Part shown: piece after piece, positions 26,911 to 36,318 of the stretch | Layout: each line of letters opens with the position of its first letter | Numbering within the stretch: position 1 is the stretch's first letter | Origin: Jeotgalibacillus marinus | GTDB taxonomy: Bacteria > Bacillota > Bacilli > Bacillales > Jeotgalibacillaceae | DNA length: 64,000 nt | Reading direction: 5' to 3' | Assembly (NCBI RefSeq): GCF_040801915.1 | Contig: NZ_JBFMIA010000005.1 | Coordinates: 62,001 to 126,000, forward strand | Program-made: the position numbers and the translations under genes | The notes under the pieces: model-generated | The model's input: only the letters and a program-made list of their open reading frames with translations | Told to the model about the DNA's origin: nothing | Database searches by the model: none

Positions 26911-27480
26911 TCACTCAGCTAAAAATTGAACGACTTTTTTTACAAATGCTTTTCCATCCCTTGTACCGATCGACTCTGGATGAAATTGAAGTCCTATTAT
27001 AGGCTGTGTTTTATGCATCACAGCCATGATTTCTCCATCATCTTGGGCAGTCGCGATTTCTTCTAACTCAGCAGGCAGTGTGTTTCGATCGATGGCAAGC
27101 GAGTGATAGCGCATTACATCAATCGAATCATCCTCCCCAAAAAGCTGTGGCTCTGTGTGACAAATGGACGACACCTTCCCGTGCATGACATTTGTTGCTT
27201 TACCAACGGTTGCCCCAAATGCAACACCGATCGCCTGATGACCTAAACAAACACCTAAAATGGGGATCGTTTCGCCTAGCTCTTTCACTACTTCCACACA
27301 AATCCCTGCATCTGTTGGGTGACCAGGTCCAGGTGAAATCACAATTAAAGATGGACCAAGCTCAATGATTTCTTGTATCGTCAATCGGTCGTTTCGAACA
27401 ACCTTCACTTCGCCTATTTCTCCTAAATACTGATACAAGTTGTAGGTAAAAGAATCATAATTATCGATGAGCAATATCAT
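26911..27480 (-). CDS. trpG: Anthranilate synthase glutamine amidotransferase
   Basis: 189-aa class I GATase feeding ammonia to TrpE. Catalytic Cys in ILGVCLGHQAIG, His and Glu in LQFHPESIGT, N-terminal DNYDSFTYNL. It lies inside the trp operon and overlaps trpE by 4 bp. B. subtilis lacks a trpG in its trp operon and uses pabA of the folate operon for both pathways. Dual use with PabB is still possible here. Confidence 0.94.
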   Translation of the reverse strand: MILLIDNYDSFTYNLYQYLGEIGEVKVVRNDRLTIQEIIELGPSLIVISPGPGHPTDAGICVEVVKELGETIPILGVCLGHQAIGVAFGATVGKATNVMHGKVSSICHTEPQLFGEDDSIDVMRYHSLAIDRNTLPAELEEIATAQDDGEIMAVMHKTQPIIGLQFHPESIGTRDGKAFVKKVVQFLAE

Positions 27481-28880
27481 GATCTCACCTCCAGCAACGA
27501 ACGTGCTTTGTTCAACGTTTCTTGGTATTCCATCGCAGGTATAGAATCATAAACGATACCTGCTCCAGCCTGTACGTGTGCCACTCGATCTTTAATGACC
27601 ATCGTTCGAATCGCTAGAGCAAAATCAAGGTTACCATCAAAACCAACATACCCTACAGCCCCCGAATACACACCACGTTTTACTTTTTCAAGCTCATTGA
27701 TCAGCTGCATGGCACGAATTTTTGGCGCGCCCGACACTGTCCCTGCAGGTAAAGTAGAAATCAGTGCTTCAAGACCTGACATGTCGGACTTGAGTACCCC
27801 TTTTACCTCGGACACAATATGCATGACATGTTGATACTTTTCAATGGTCAAGTATTTTGTTAATTCAACCGTTCCAATCTCACACACTTTGCCTAAATCA
27901 TTGCGACCTAAGTCAACTAACATTCGATGTTCAGCTAACTCTTTTTCATCGTTTAAAAGATCTTTTTCTAAATTTGAGTCCTCTTCTTTCGATTGACCTC
28001 TTTTTCTCGTACCCGCAATTGGATTCGTTGTCACATCACGGCCTGTTACTTTAATCAAACTCTCTGGCGAAGCACCGAGTACCGTATAATTATCAAATTC
28101 GATAAAAAACATGTAAGGAGAAGGATTATCTAGTCTCAGCTTTCTGTAAAACGAAAATGGTGAGCCTTCAAATGGTGCACTTAAACGTTGTGACAATACA
28201 ATTTGAAAAATATCTCCATCGCGAATATGTGATTTGGCAACCTCTACTGCTTCGTGGTAATCAGACTGTTCAATATTGGATACGTACGCTAAAACGGACA
28301 ATTCATCCAGCCCAGGCTGTACGTTTTTATAATGAGAAAGTTGCTTTTTAATGCTGTTGACTTTTTGTTCAAGTTCTTGCATCGTGTATTTATTTTTCGG
28401 ATTCAGTGCAGTGATCGTCACTTCATACTTTTTATGGTCGTAGATGACGATCGTGTCATAGAGCATCAGATGAACATCTGGCATCTCTAGCTGATCGGAT
28501 GGCAATTCACCAATTTCTTCATACATGCGAATCGCATCGTAGCCAATGTATCCGATTGCCCCTCCTGCAAAAGGCATATCACTCAGAGCTTGAACCTGTT
28601 GTTCTTTCAGTAAACGTTCCAATTGATCAAGCGGTTTTCCATTTACTCGATCAAAATCGCCACTGGAAGTTTCCTTAATCAATGTTTCATTCCCTTGTCC
28701 TATGAACTCCATATAAGGGTTGGCCCCTATAAACGAATACCTTCCTGACTCCTCATGCTTTAAAGAGCTCTCTAGTAAACACTTTTTGGATCCTTCTAAA
28801 CTCTGGAAAATGGAAATAGGTGTTAACGAATCTCCATTCACCACTTCTGTCTTAAAATAACTCTTCTCTACTCTGCTCAA
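27477..28880 (-). CDS. trpE: Anthranilate synthase component I
   Basis: 467-aa chorismate-utilising enzyme. GDIFQIVLSQRL, NPSPYMFFIEF, PIAGTRKRG, LVDLGRNDLGKV and TLPAGTVSGAPKIRAM are typical. The N-terminal LLESSLKHEESGRYSFIG belongs to the tryptophan feedback site. A TTG start at 28880 behind AGAGGTG is the best choice. First gene of the operon, behind two T-boxes. Confidence 0.95.
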   Translation of the reverse strand: MSRVEKSYFKTEVVNGDSLTPISIFQSLEGSKKCLLESSLKHEESGRYSFIGANPYMEFIGQGNETLIKETSSGDFDRVNGKPLDQLERLLKEQQVQALSDMPFAGGAIGYIGYDAIRMYEEIGELPSDQLEMPDVHLMLYDTIVIYDHKKYEVTITALNPKNKYTMQELEQKVNSIKKQLSHYKNVQPGLDELSVLAYVSNIEQSDYHEAVEVAKSHIRDGDIFQIVLSQRLSAPFEGSPFSFYRKLRLDNPSPYMFFIEFDNYTVLGASPESLIKVTGRDVTTNPIAGTRKRGQSKEEDSNLEKDLLNDEKELAEHRMLVDLGRNDLGKVCEIGTVELTKYLTIEKYQHVMHIVSEVKGVLKSDMSGLEALISTLPAGTVSGAPKIRAMQLINELEKVKRGVYSGAVGYVGFDGNLDFALAIRTMVIKDRVAHVQAGAGIVYDSIPAMEYQETLNKARSLLEVRS

Positions 28881-28924
28881 CTCTTACACCTCTCTTCACC
28901 GCTTACGGTGGATTAAATTAGCAT

Positions 28925-29165
28925 AAAAAAACTCCGCACAGAAAAATTTCTGTACGGAGGACGGGTTGACCCGCGGTACCACCTCACGTTAGAGCATATG
29001 CTCCCACTCGTTGACGTATCGCCAAATCCTGTAACGTGGATTATTCGTTTGCTCCTACTCGATTCAAAGCAACTCTCACGGGCCCATTCAAATACTGCAC
29101 TGTCCTGCTTTCACCACCCGCAGGCTCTCTGATCAGCGCTCATTATTCTACTCTTCCCAGTCTTC
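28925..29165 (-). promoter_or_regulatory. T-box riboswitch, tryptophan (trpE-proximal)
   Basis: Read leftward. Stem I carries GGAAGAGTAGAATAATGAGCG and the distal-loop motif AGAGAG...GGTGGTGAAAGC. The specifier TGG at 29086-29084 lies in the context TTTGAATGGGCC. T-box sequence AGGTGGTACCGCG at 28984-28972. The terminator CTCCGTACAGAAA / TCTGTGCGGAG with T7 is at 28960-28925. Uncharged tRNA-Trp should stabilise the antiterminator. Confidence 0.93.
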
Positions 29166-29181
29166 GATTATTATTTAAATA

Positions 29182-29440
29182 TAAAAAAGCCTTCCTGTCC
29201 TAATAAAGGACGGGAAGACCCGTGATACCACCTTTGTTGGTTAAAAAATAAACCCACTCATTGTAGAAGCATGTCATACGCTCTCTACCACTATTATCGG
29301 TCGTGAACCGTCTACGCCTACACCAATAAAAGGTTCAGCAAGATGCTCAGAAGTCCATTCATATAATGCCTTTACTGGTTCGCACCATCCACCAGCTCTC
29401 TAAAAAAGACACTCATACTACTACTCTTCATCATCGCGTT
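29182..29440 (-). promoter_or_regulatory. T-box riboswitch, tryptophan (distal of the tandem)
   Basis: A second complete T-box directly upstream of the first. GAAGAGTAGTAGTATGAG, AGAGAGCTGGTGGATGGTGC distal loop, specifier TGG at 29357-29355 in ATATGAATGGACTTC, and T-box core AAAGGTGGTATCACGGG at about 29235-29219. Terminator CTTCCCGTCC / GGACAGGAAG plus T6 at about 29216-29183. Two T-boxes in series demand two antitermination events. Confidence 0.93.
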
Positions 29441-29461
29441 AAAAGATTCAATTTGTTTATT

Positions 29462-29490
29462 ATAGTAGTCCATTCAAAAAATAATGTCAA
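29462..29490 (-). promoter_or_regulatory. Sigma-A promoter of the trp operon
   Basis: -35 TTGACA (29490-29485), 17-bp spacer, TACTAT (29467-29462), with an overlapping TATAAT at 29464-29459 (20-bp spacer). It lies just upstream of the distal T-box. Confidence 0.65.
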
Positions 29491-29558
29491 TCATAAATAT
29501 TTACTTTGGTACGACGACTATACCCACAAATAAAGATCACATGTATCTTTAGAATGAG

Positions 29559-30557
29559 TTAAGACAATAATCCAGGATTATGCGCAAGAATATGTTCTTT
29601 CGCACGGCGAGCCATTACTTGATACGTATCTTCTTCATCTGTTTTCGTATGTTTGACAATTGAAAATGCAAAAGGAGAAACATCTTTATTTTCAAGTTCA
29701 AAGTAATCAGTAAAGGTCGCATTGCCAATCAAATCGATTCGTTTATAATCGTCATTCTCGCGGTGAATCACACATTTCACTCGTCCCCCATCATTATAAA
29801 CATCGATGGATTGACCAGGTTCGCTATGACCTAACAAAACTTGTACTAAGCTTGACGAAGACATTGCCGTACCACATGCATTGGTAAAACCAACCCCTCG
29901 TTCAAACGTTCGAACAAAAATTTCATCCTTATCAAGAGGAACGACAAAACTTACATTCACGCCATCTTTGAACCATGGGTTTGGTGAATTAAATTGTTCT
30001 GCAAGTGTTTGTTGAACATCACTCGTAAGCACCTCTGCTGTGACCGTCGAAATCAAGTGTGGATTCGGTACAGCGACAGCTGAAAACGCAAGATCTGGGT
30101 GCCAATCCAATACAGGTTGATTGATGAGATCATTTGAAGAGAGAGCAAGCGGGAGTGCGTCTAGATCAAATAGAATAGGTGAGATCTCAACAGCATACGT
30201 TGGAATCGTTCCAAACAACGACTCGACTTGTTCAACTGTAAGATTCGCTTTCATTGTTTCAACAACAAATTTGGTTTCACCATCACGCTCAGCGATATAA
30301 CGAGCTGCACAACGCAATCCATTGCCACACATTGAAGCTTCTGATCCATCGGAATTAAACACGCTCATTTTTGCGTGTGCTGTTTTGCTTGATGAGATGT
30401 ATAACACCCCATCCGCTCCTATAGAATGTTGCCTATTACATAGTGACTTAGCTAATTGAGCGCGTTCTGTATCATTGAATGAATGCTCTAAAAGCGTTTC
30501 ATCAAGTATAATAAAATCATTGCTTGAACCATGACATTTAATTACCTTTATGTTCAT
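29559..30557 (-). CDS. dapF: Diaminopimelate epimerase
   Basis: 332 aa. Converts LL-DAP to meso-DAP for lysine and peptidoglycan. Cys77 (SDGSEASMCGNGLRC) and Cys228 (GFTNACGTAMSS) are the two acid/base cysteines. It is about 45 residues longer than most DapF; the extra C-terminal part (from about 290, SPFAFSIVKHTKTDEED...) has no known role. GGGGGAAACAGAA precedes the ATG. Single gene unit. Confidence 0.93.
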   Translation of the reverse strand: MNIKVIKCHGSSNDFIILDETLLEHSFNDTERAQLAKSLCNRQHSIGADGVLYISSSKTAHAKMSVFNSDGSEASMCGNGLRCAARYIAERDGETKFVVETMKANLTVEQVESLFGTIPTYAVEISPILFDLDALPLALSSNDLINQPVLDWHPDLAFSAVAVPNPHLISTVTAEVLTSDVQQTLAEQFNSPNPWFKDGVNVSFVVPLDKDEIFVRTFERGVGFTNACGTAMSSSSLVQVLLGHSEPGQSIDVYNDGGRVKCVIHRENDDYKRIDLIGNATFTDYFELENKDVSPFAFSIVKHTKTDEEDTYQVMARRAKEHILAHNPGLLS

Positions 30558-31005
30558 TTCTGTTTCCCCCTAAAAGCATCCTACAGTAATCATTTAAGAT
30601 TGCCATATAATATTTTTTTCCGCAAGAAATCTTTTCCTACAACATGGCTGTATATACATACATAGGTTAGTGATTAAGAGATTTGAGGATTCTCAGTTTT
30701 ATTTTGATCTAGAATCGAGTAGAGAAATGTGGAGAATAGGGCCGTTATCTTATTCGGTTCGATATAAATTCTGCCTCAATTTATTATATGACAAAATGGA
30801 TGGCGGGATATCATGAGTTGATTTAATCGCTAGCATCTGAAGAAAAATTGTTGAAAATACATCCACATACTTTTTCAGCAAGACAAAAAATGAATAGATA
30901 CTTAATAACAGGTATACTTTTGAACTTTTTTGAATTTTTAATTTTAAAAAATAACTCAAGACGCAACCACCTCTTATTCAAGTGGTTACTTCTTGAGTGT
31001 ATTCG
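30558..31005. other. Intergenic, possible decayed gene
   Basis: A + strand reading from about 30790 (MTKWMAGYHELI, stop, then SLASEEKLLKIHPHTFSARQ...) looks like coding broken by one TAA, but I recognise no family. It runs into the purine permease terminator. The rest is AT-rich. Confidence 0.3.
30953..30998 (-). terminator. Terminator of the purine permease gene
   Basis: ACTCAAGA ... AACCAC pairs with GTGGTT ... TCTTGAGT, and the leftward strand then reads TTATTTTTT. Confidence 0.8.
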
Positions 31006-32298
31006 TTATATAAACGGCATAAAGTGAAGGATGAAATAAAGTAAAAACAGCCCTGCAATAATGTACAGAGTCTTCGTTACTTCCTTCGCCTTCCCCGTAA
31101 TGAATTTGATAAATGGATAAAGGATAAAGCCAATTGCGATTCCGTCTGCAATACTAAATGTAAATGGAATCATCACAATCAACATAATGGCTGGAATTGA
31201 CTCAGTGAAATCTTCTAAGTTCAAATGTTTCATATGCTGAATCATTAAAATGCCGATAATGATTAAAATCGGTGCAATCGCATGATCAGGTATGAATCCC
31301 ATGTAAGGGATAAACAGCGCAGAAGCGATAAATAATACACCGGTAGTTAAAGCCGTTAAACCCGTACGACCTCCTGCAGCCATAGCAGCGGTTGACTCAA
31401 CTGTCGCAACAGTCGGACTCGTGCCCAAGAAACCTGAACTTAATACAGACAATGCATTTGCTTTAAGTGATCGACTAAACGCTTCTGGTCGTTTTATAAA
31501 CGATACGTGCCCATGAATTAAGCCGATATTTTCAAAAACCAGCACCATAGTTAAAGAAAAAATGCCGATCCAAAAAGGTATTTCTAGCCATTTTTCAAAA
31601 GAGAGTTGAAACCAAACAACGGATTCACTTGTGACCGATATTTGTGTTGCATTTGAAGGTTCGATATTCATGATAAATGCAAGTGCAGTTCCAAATAAGA
31701 TCGTCCAAAGAAAATGTCCAGGAACGTTTTTAACAAAGAGCACAATCGCTACTAAAAACGTAAGAATCGTTGCGATTGCAGCAGGTTCTGCAAAATCACC
31801 AATGGCGATCAGTGAGTGGTCTCCTTGTGTGACGAGCGATCCTTTTTCAAGCCCGATTAGGAGTAGAAAAAAACCTAGTCCTATGGTAATTGCATCCTTC
31901 AACGATTGAGGAATGGCTTCACTCAAAATCGTTGATAGCTTCGTAAATGCAACAACAATAAGCAAAACGCCTGATATCGCTACTATTCCGAGTGCTTCTT
32001 GCCATGTAAAGCCCATTGCATGAACAAGTGTGTACGTAAACATCGCATTGATTCCCATTCCTGGGACCAAAATAATCGGTGTATTTCCGATAAAGGCCAT
32101 CATAATACACCCAAGTGCACATGTTGCGATCGTCGCGATCACAGCTCCTTCAAACGGCATCCCCGATTCAGATAAAATCAATGCGTTGACCGCTACGATG
32201 TAAACGATCGTGAAAAACCCAACAACCCCAGCCATTACTTCTTGTTTAAACGAAGTTTGATGACTCGTTAAACCAAACATTCTTTCTACTACTTTCAT
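31006..32298 (-). CDS. NCS2/AzgA-type purine permease (hypoxanthine/guanine/adenine)
   Basis: About 431 aa with 12-14 hydrophobic segments. GFFTIVYIVAVNALIL, NTPIILVPGMGINAMFTYTLV and GTSPTVATVESTAAMAAGGRTGLTAL are motifs of the AzgA/PbuG/PbuO branch of proton-purine symporters. The start is ATG 32298 (MKVVERMFGL). The longer frame would include the promoter leader. No purine riboswitch is visible in the roughly 68-nt leader. Confidence 0.88.
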   Translation of the reverse strand: MKVVERMFGLTSHQTSFKQEVMAGVVGFFTIVYIVAVNALILSESGMPFEGAVIATIATCALGCIMMAFIGNTPIILVPGMGINAMFTYTLVHAMGFTWQEALGIVAISGVLLIVVAFTKLSTILSEAIPQSLKDAITIGLGFFLLLIGLEKGSLVTQGDHSLIAIGDFAEPAAIATILTFLVAIVLFVKNVPGHFLWTILFGTALAFIMNIEPSNATQISVTSESVVWFQLSFEKWLEIPFWIGIFSLTMVLVFENIGLIHGHVSFIKRPEAFSRSLKANALSVLSSGFLGTSPTVATVESTAAMAAGGRTGLTALTTGVLFIASALFIPYMGFIPDHAIAPILIIIGILMIQHMKHLNLEDFTESIPAIMLIVMIPFTFSIADGIAIGFILYPFIKFITGKAKEVTKTLYIIAGLFLLYFILHFMPFI

Positions 32299-32581
32299 AA
32301 TAATTGCCTGCCTTTGCAAGCGCCCTCTCCCTACCCGCTCAACCTCAAAAGTGAGGTCAGCCACCAAGAGTTATTATACTGCACTAAGTGAGCATTGTCA
32401 TTAAAATATTCAGCACAAAAGTGCAACGCAGCCTGTTTAGCTAAGGTAAGAATAAGGTGCTCTTTGTCTACTTTACAGCGTAAGGAGACCATAGAGGGAC
32501 TAGCCACTTGTACTAGAGGAAGAATGTCTCCATGTTTAGCTTATCCACACATAAATATAGTATCCAAGCCAAACAATTAGA
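32299..32581 (-). promoter_or_regulatory. Promoter region of the purine permease
   Basis: -35 ATGACA (32401-32396), 17-bp spacer, -10 TATAAT (32378-32373). The leader contains the small hairpin CCTCACTTTTGAGG but no recognisable purine aptamer. The further upstream part (32405-32580) is higher in GC, non-coding, and may be a decayed interspersed repeat. Confidence 0.55.
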
Positions 32582-32614
32582 AAAGAGCCAGTCGTGGTAA
32601 CTGGCTCTTTTGAA
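32582..32614 (-). terminator. Terminator of the rib operon
   Basis: AAAGAGCCAG (32582-32591) pairs with CTGGCTCTTT (32601-32610), with A/T runs on both sides. Confidence 0.88.
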
Positions 32615-32625
32615 ACTCCTAACTC

Positions 32626-33096
32626 TTATACATCCATTTTTTTAAACAAGCTTGCCATTTCAATCGCAGCGGTTGCAGCTTCCCAGCCTTTGTTCCCTGC
32701 TTTCGTTCCTGCGCGTTCTATTGCTTGCTCAATTGTATCTGTCGTTAGAACGCCGAAAATGACTGGTAGTCCTTCATTTAGAGCAATGTTTGCTACACCT
32801 TTTGCAACTTCTCCACTGACATACTCAAAATGAGGTGTTGCACCACGAATGACTGTACCTAGTGTAATGACTGCATCATACTTACCTGACTTCGCTAAAC
32901 GTTGCGCAACGACCGGGATTTCAAATACCCCTGGCACCCATGCAATAGATACGTCTTCATCGTTTACACCATGACGTTTCAATGCATCCTCTGCACCACC
33001 AAGTAATTTGCTTGTAATAAATTCATTAAAACGACCTACCACAATCGCTATTTTCAAATCCGTCCCAACTAAATGTCCTTCATAAATGTTTTTCAT
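32626..33096 (-). CDS. ribH: 6,7-dimethyl-8-ribityllumazine synthase
   Basis: 156 aa, icosahedral enzyme condensing ArP with DHBP. IVVGRFNEFIT, VPGVFEIPVVAQ, VIRGATPHFEYV (catalytic His) and FGVLTTDTIEQA are present. Start ATG 33096 behind AGGAGG (an upstream TTG at 33099 is in frame). Last gene of the rib operon. Confidence 0.95.
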   Translation of the reverse strand: MKNIYEGHLVGTDLKIAIVVGRFNEFITSKLLGGAEDALKRHGVNDEDVSIAWVPGVFEIPVVAQRLAKSGKYDAVITLGTVIRGATPHFEYVSGEVAKGVANIALNEGLPVIFGVLTTDTIEQAIERAGTKAGNKGWEAATAAIEMASLFKKMDV

Positions 33097-33108
33097 CAAT
33101 ACGACCTC

Positions 33109-34302
33109 CTAAAGATTAAGCATGTGTCCAAGCTTCGTTTTTTTAATTTCCATATATTTTGCATTTTGCTCTTTTGTGGGCATTTGGATCGATACACGTT
33201 CAACAACTTCTAACCCGTAACCATTTACCCCCGCAATCTTACGAGGGTTATTCGTTAAAATACGCATTTTTGTGACACCAAGATCTTTTAAGATTTGAGC
33301 GCCTATCCCGTAATCTCGTAAGTCAGCAGCAAATCCAAGTTTATGATTTGCTTCAACTGTATCTAACCCCTCTTCTTGAAGCTTGTATGCTTTAAGTTTA
33401 TTAACGAGTCCAATGCCACGGCCTTCTTGTCTCATATACAGCAAAATCCCGTGATCTTCTTTTTCAATTTGAGAAAGTGCTGCAGCAAGCTGGGGACCAC
33501 AATCGCAACGATGGGAACCAAACACATCCCCTGTCAAGCATTCTGAATGAACGCGTACGAGTACTGAATCAACGGAAGAAATATCTCCTTTTACAAGCGC
33601 CACATGTTCCTGCCCTGTTAACGTTTCTGTATAGGCAACGGCTCGGAACTCTCCATACTCTGTTGGCATATGTACATCCACTTCACGTTGAATCAACTTC
33701 TCTTTCTTGCGTCGATACGCGATTAAATCTTGAATGGTAATCAATTTTAAATCAAATTTTTCAGCGATTTCTACTAGATGGGGTACGCGTGCCATCGTGC
33801 CATCTTCTTTGATGATTTCACAAATGACCCCCGATGGCTTTGAACCAGCTAACACAGCAAGATCAACCGCAGCTTCTGTATGACCTGCACGTTTTAGTAC
33901 GCCCCCTTTTTTTGCGACAAGCGGAAAGATGTGACCTGGACGGTTAAAATCTGTTGCAGTTGCACTTGAATGAACTAGCTCTCGTACCGTTAATGCTCTC
34001 TCGGGGGCACTAATTCCCGTTGTCGTTTCAATATGGTCAACACTCACAGTAAAAGCCGTACCGTGTGAATCTGTATTCCTGTCTGTCATCGGTTTTAGCT
34101 CTAGTTCATTTGCACGCTCTTCAGTAATCGGCACACACACAAGTCCGCGGCCTTCTGTTATCATAAAATTGATTATATCTGGAGTGACGGCTTCTGATAA
34201 AGCGATAAAGTCACCTTCATTTTCACGGTCCTCATCATCCACGACAATGACTACTTTCCCTCTTTTTAAATCTTCTAATGCGTCTTCGATGCGGTTGAAC
34301 AT
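33109..34302 (-). CDS. ribBA: Bifunctional DHBP synthase / GTP cyclohydrolase II
   Basis: 397 aa. The N-terminal RibB half has the acidic loop VVDDEDRENEGDFI and FNRPGHIFPL. The C-terminal RibA half has Zn cysteines in RVHSECLTGDVFGSHRCDCG, then RQEGRGIGLVNKLKAY and ILTNNPRKI. It supplies both riboflavin precursors. AGGAGG ribosome site. Confidence 0.96.
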   Translation of the reverse strand: MFNRIEDALEDLKRGKVVIVVDDEDRENEGDFIALSEAVTPDIINFMITEGRGLVCVPITEERANELELKPMTDRNTDSHGTAFTVSVDHIETTTGISAPERALTVRELVHSSATATDFNRPGHIFPLVAKKGGVLKRAGHTEAAVDLAVLAGSKPSGVICEIIKEDGTMARVPHLVEIAEKFDLKLITIQDLIAYRRKKEKLIQREVDVHMPTEYGEFRAVAYTETLTGQEHVALVKGDISSVDSVLVRVHSECLTGDVFGSHRCDCGPQLAAALSQIEKEDHGILLYMRQEGRGIGLVNKLKAYKLQEEGLDTVEANHKLGFAADLRDYGIGAQILKDLGVTKMRILTNNPRKIAGVNGYGLEVVERVSIQMPTKEQNAKYMEIKKTKLGHMLNL

Positions 34303-34314
34303 AACGTCATCCTC

Positions 34315-34968
34315 CTAATCCATAAAACCATGTTTTTGTAAAAATGATTCGTCAACGCTATTCTTCTTAGGCTGCGTAGTACCTGGCTGCTGGAAACGCT
34401 GAATATATTTCGCGATCATATCACATTCAATATTGACTCGATCACCCATTTTTTTCGACCCAACAATTGATTCATCAACTGTTTGAGGGATTAGTGAAAT
34501 CATGATTGCCGTATCCTCTACGTCAAAAACCGTTAATGAAGTACCATCAACAGCAACTGAACCTTTCACTATAAAATAAGGCATGAGAGTCGGATCCATT
34601 TCAATATAAATGTAAATCGCATTTTCTTTTTGTTTACGGGAAATAATCGTTCCAGTACCATCAATGTGACCTGAGACAAAGTGGCCTCCAAATCGACCAT
34701 TTGCTGCCATCGCACGTTCTAAATTAACGCGAGAACCGGTTTTTAATTGATGCAATGTAGACGCTTTAACAGTCTCTGGCATCACATCAACTGAAAACGT
34801 TTGATCAGTGAATTCTGTTACCGTTAAACAAACACCGTTTACAGAAATACTATCGCCTAGCTGAACGTCACTTACTACCTTTGGTCCTTTAATTGTTAAC
34901 ACCATCGACTCGCTCCCACGTGTCATTGAAACAACAGAACCAACTTCTTCAATAATGCCTGTGAACAA
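34315..34968 (-). CDS. ribE: Riboflavin synthase, alpha subunit
   Basis: 217 aa with two homologous lumazine-binding barrels (starting MFTGIIEEVG and GHFVSGHIDGTG). NGVCLTV and DGTSLTVFDV repeat in each half. TTG start at 34968 behind AAGGTGACGATGA. Confidence 0.95.
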   Translation of the reverse strand: MFTGIIEEVGSVVSMTRGSESMVLTIKGPKVVSDVQLGDSISVNGVCLTVTEFTDQTFSVDVMPETVKASTLHQLKTGSRVNLERAMAANGRFGGHFVSGHIDGTGTIISRKQKENAIYIYIEMDPTLMPYFIVKGSVAVDGTSLTVFDVEDTAIMISLIPQTVDESIVGSKKMGDRVNIECDMIAKYIQRFQQPGTTQPKKNSVDESFLQKHGFMD

Positions 34969-34974
34969 TCATCG

Positions 34975-36066
34975 TCACCTTCTTTCTTGCAAAAGAGCTG
35001 TTACTTTAATGTCTGGTCCAATCGTATGCATTGATTCGATTGAAAGTTTCCAGGCGTCATCCATTTTCAATACACCTGCACCATTAAAGACAGAGAAAGC
35101 ACGCCCATTGCCTACTATTTTTGGTGCGATATACATAACCAATCGGTTTACTAGCTTTTGGTCCAAAAATGCTCCATGCACTTTGGCTCCACCTTCTACA
35201 TAAATAGAATGAATTTTTTCTTCGCCAAGTCTTTTTAATAGCTCTGGCAATAGAATTTTTTCTTCAGCCATACGAATAATCCATACTTGATTGTGTCTCG
35301 TAATTAGTTGTTCTCGTTCTTTAGATGCGCTTTTTCCACAAATCACCCAAGTCCGCGCGCATCCATCCGTTAGAATAGTGGAATGATCCCCTATTGATAA
35401 TGCTGTATCTAAAACAATTCGAATCGGAGAAACTCCTCCATTGGGCAGTCTAGTCGTGAGAGATGGATTATCCGCTTTTACTGTGTTTGCCCCAACTAAG
35501 ATGGCATCATGAAGATGTCGATCTAAATGAACATCCTCTCTTGCTTCAGGTGATGTGACCCATTTACTATCTCCTGTTTCTGTCGCAATTTTGCCATCTA
35601 ATGTCATTGCTGCTTTAAGTGTGACAAATGGTGTTTGTGTTGCAACATGATAAAAGTAAAATTCATTTAATGAGCGAGCTTCTTCTTCACAAACACCAAC
35701 CACCACGTTAATTCCAGCTTGTTTCAGACGAGCAATTCCTTTACCAGCAACGATCGGGTTTGGGTCGGCCGAACCAATCACCACTCGCTTTATTCCCTTT
35801 TCAATAACTAATTCTGCACATGGCGGCGTTTTCCCAAAGTGTGAGCAAGGTTCGAGCGTGACATAAATCGTTGCTCCTCGTGCCTCGTCATCTGCTTGCT
35901 TTAACGCATTTACTTCAGCATGCCCTTCTCCAGCTCTTAAATGTGCACCCATCCCAATCACTCGGCCATCTTTCACCACAACCGCTCCAACTGCCGGGTT
36001 TGGAGACGTTTGCCCCATTGTACTTTTCGCCATTTCAATAGCTAACTTCATCCATTTTTGATCCAT
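34975..36066 (-). CDS. ribD: Bifunctional pyrimidine deaminase/reductase
   Basis: About 363 aa. The deaminase part has the Zn site HAEVNAL and TLEPCSHFGKTPPC. The reductase part begins near 150 (VTLKAAMTLDGKIATETGDSKW, SLTTRLPNGGVSPIRIVLD, VEGGAKVHGAFL). Start ATG 36066 behind AAAGGTGATAGC. The frame to 36099 overlaps the riboswitch terminator and is rejected. First gene of the rib operon. Confidence 0.95.
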   Translation of the reverse strand: MDQKWMKLAIEMAKSTMGQTSPNPAVGAVVVKDGRVIGMGAHLRAGEGHAEVNALKQADDEARGATIYVTLEPCSHFGKTPPCAELVIEKGIKRVVIGSADPNPIVAGKGIARLKQAGINVVVGVCEEEARSLNEFYFYHVATQTPFVTLKAAMTLDGKIATETGDSKWVTSPEAREDVHLDRHLHDAILVGANTVKADNPSLTTRLPNGGVSPIRIVLDTALSIGDHSTILTDGCARTWVICGKSASKEREQLITRHNQVWIIRMAEEKILLPELLKRLGEEKIHSIYVEGGAKVHGAFLDQKLVNRLVMYIAPKIVGNGRAFSVFNGAGVLKMDDAWKLSIESMHTIGPDIKVTALLQERR

Positions 36067-36098
36067 GCTATCACCTTTCTTCTTTTTGGATGACAACA

Positions 36099-36130
36099 AA
36101 AAAGCCCCCTATAATCGTTTGTAGGGGGCG
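36099..36130 (-). terminator. Expression-platform terminator of the FMN riboswitch
   Basis: GCCCCCTA ... TAGGGGGC stem followed by T6 on the leftward strand, between the aptamer and ribD. Confidence 0.85.
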
Positions 36131-36188
36131 ATGAAAGCATAGATAAATAAGCGTTTAAGTGAACAATTTTTTCACCTAATCGCTTCTT

Positions 36189-36314
36189 CCTTCTCCCATC
36201 CAGACTTTCACTGTCGGCTTTGGAATTTCACCAAATCCACCGGCATCGCCGGGTCACGGACTGAGGACCGAGGTCCATCACCGCCGGTAGGGAATTACAC
36301 CCTCCCCGAAGGAT
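36189..36314 (-). promoter_or_regulatory. FMN riboswitch (RFN element)
   Basis: On the leftward strand: ATCCTTCGGGGAGGGTG, TTCCCTACCGGCGGTGATGG, GTCCGTGACCCG, GGTGGATTTGGTGAAATTCC, AAGCCGACAGTGAAAGTCTGGATGGGAGAAGG in separate blocks. These are the conserved RFN helices and loops in order. With the terminator downstream it should stop rib transcription at high FMN. Confidence 0.97.
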
Positions 36315-36318
36315 AACT

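Noticed and set aside
30750..30959. 69-codon leftward frame between dapF and the purine permease
   Set aside because: Low-complexity AT-rich sequence without a ribosome site; it ends inside the permease terminator.
32299..32372. Purine riboswitch ahead of the NCS2 permease
   Set aside because: The leader is about 68 nt with only a small CCTCAC/GTGAGG-type hairpin; the conserved purine aptamer core is not visible.
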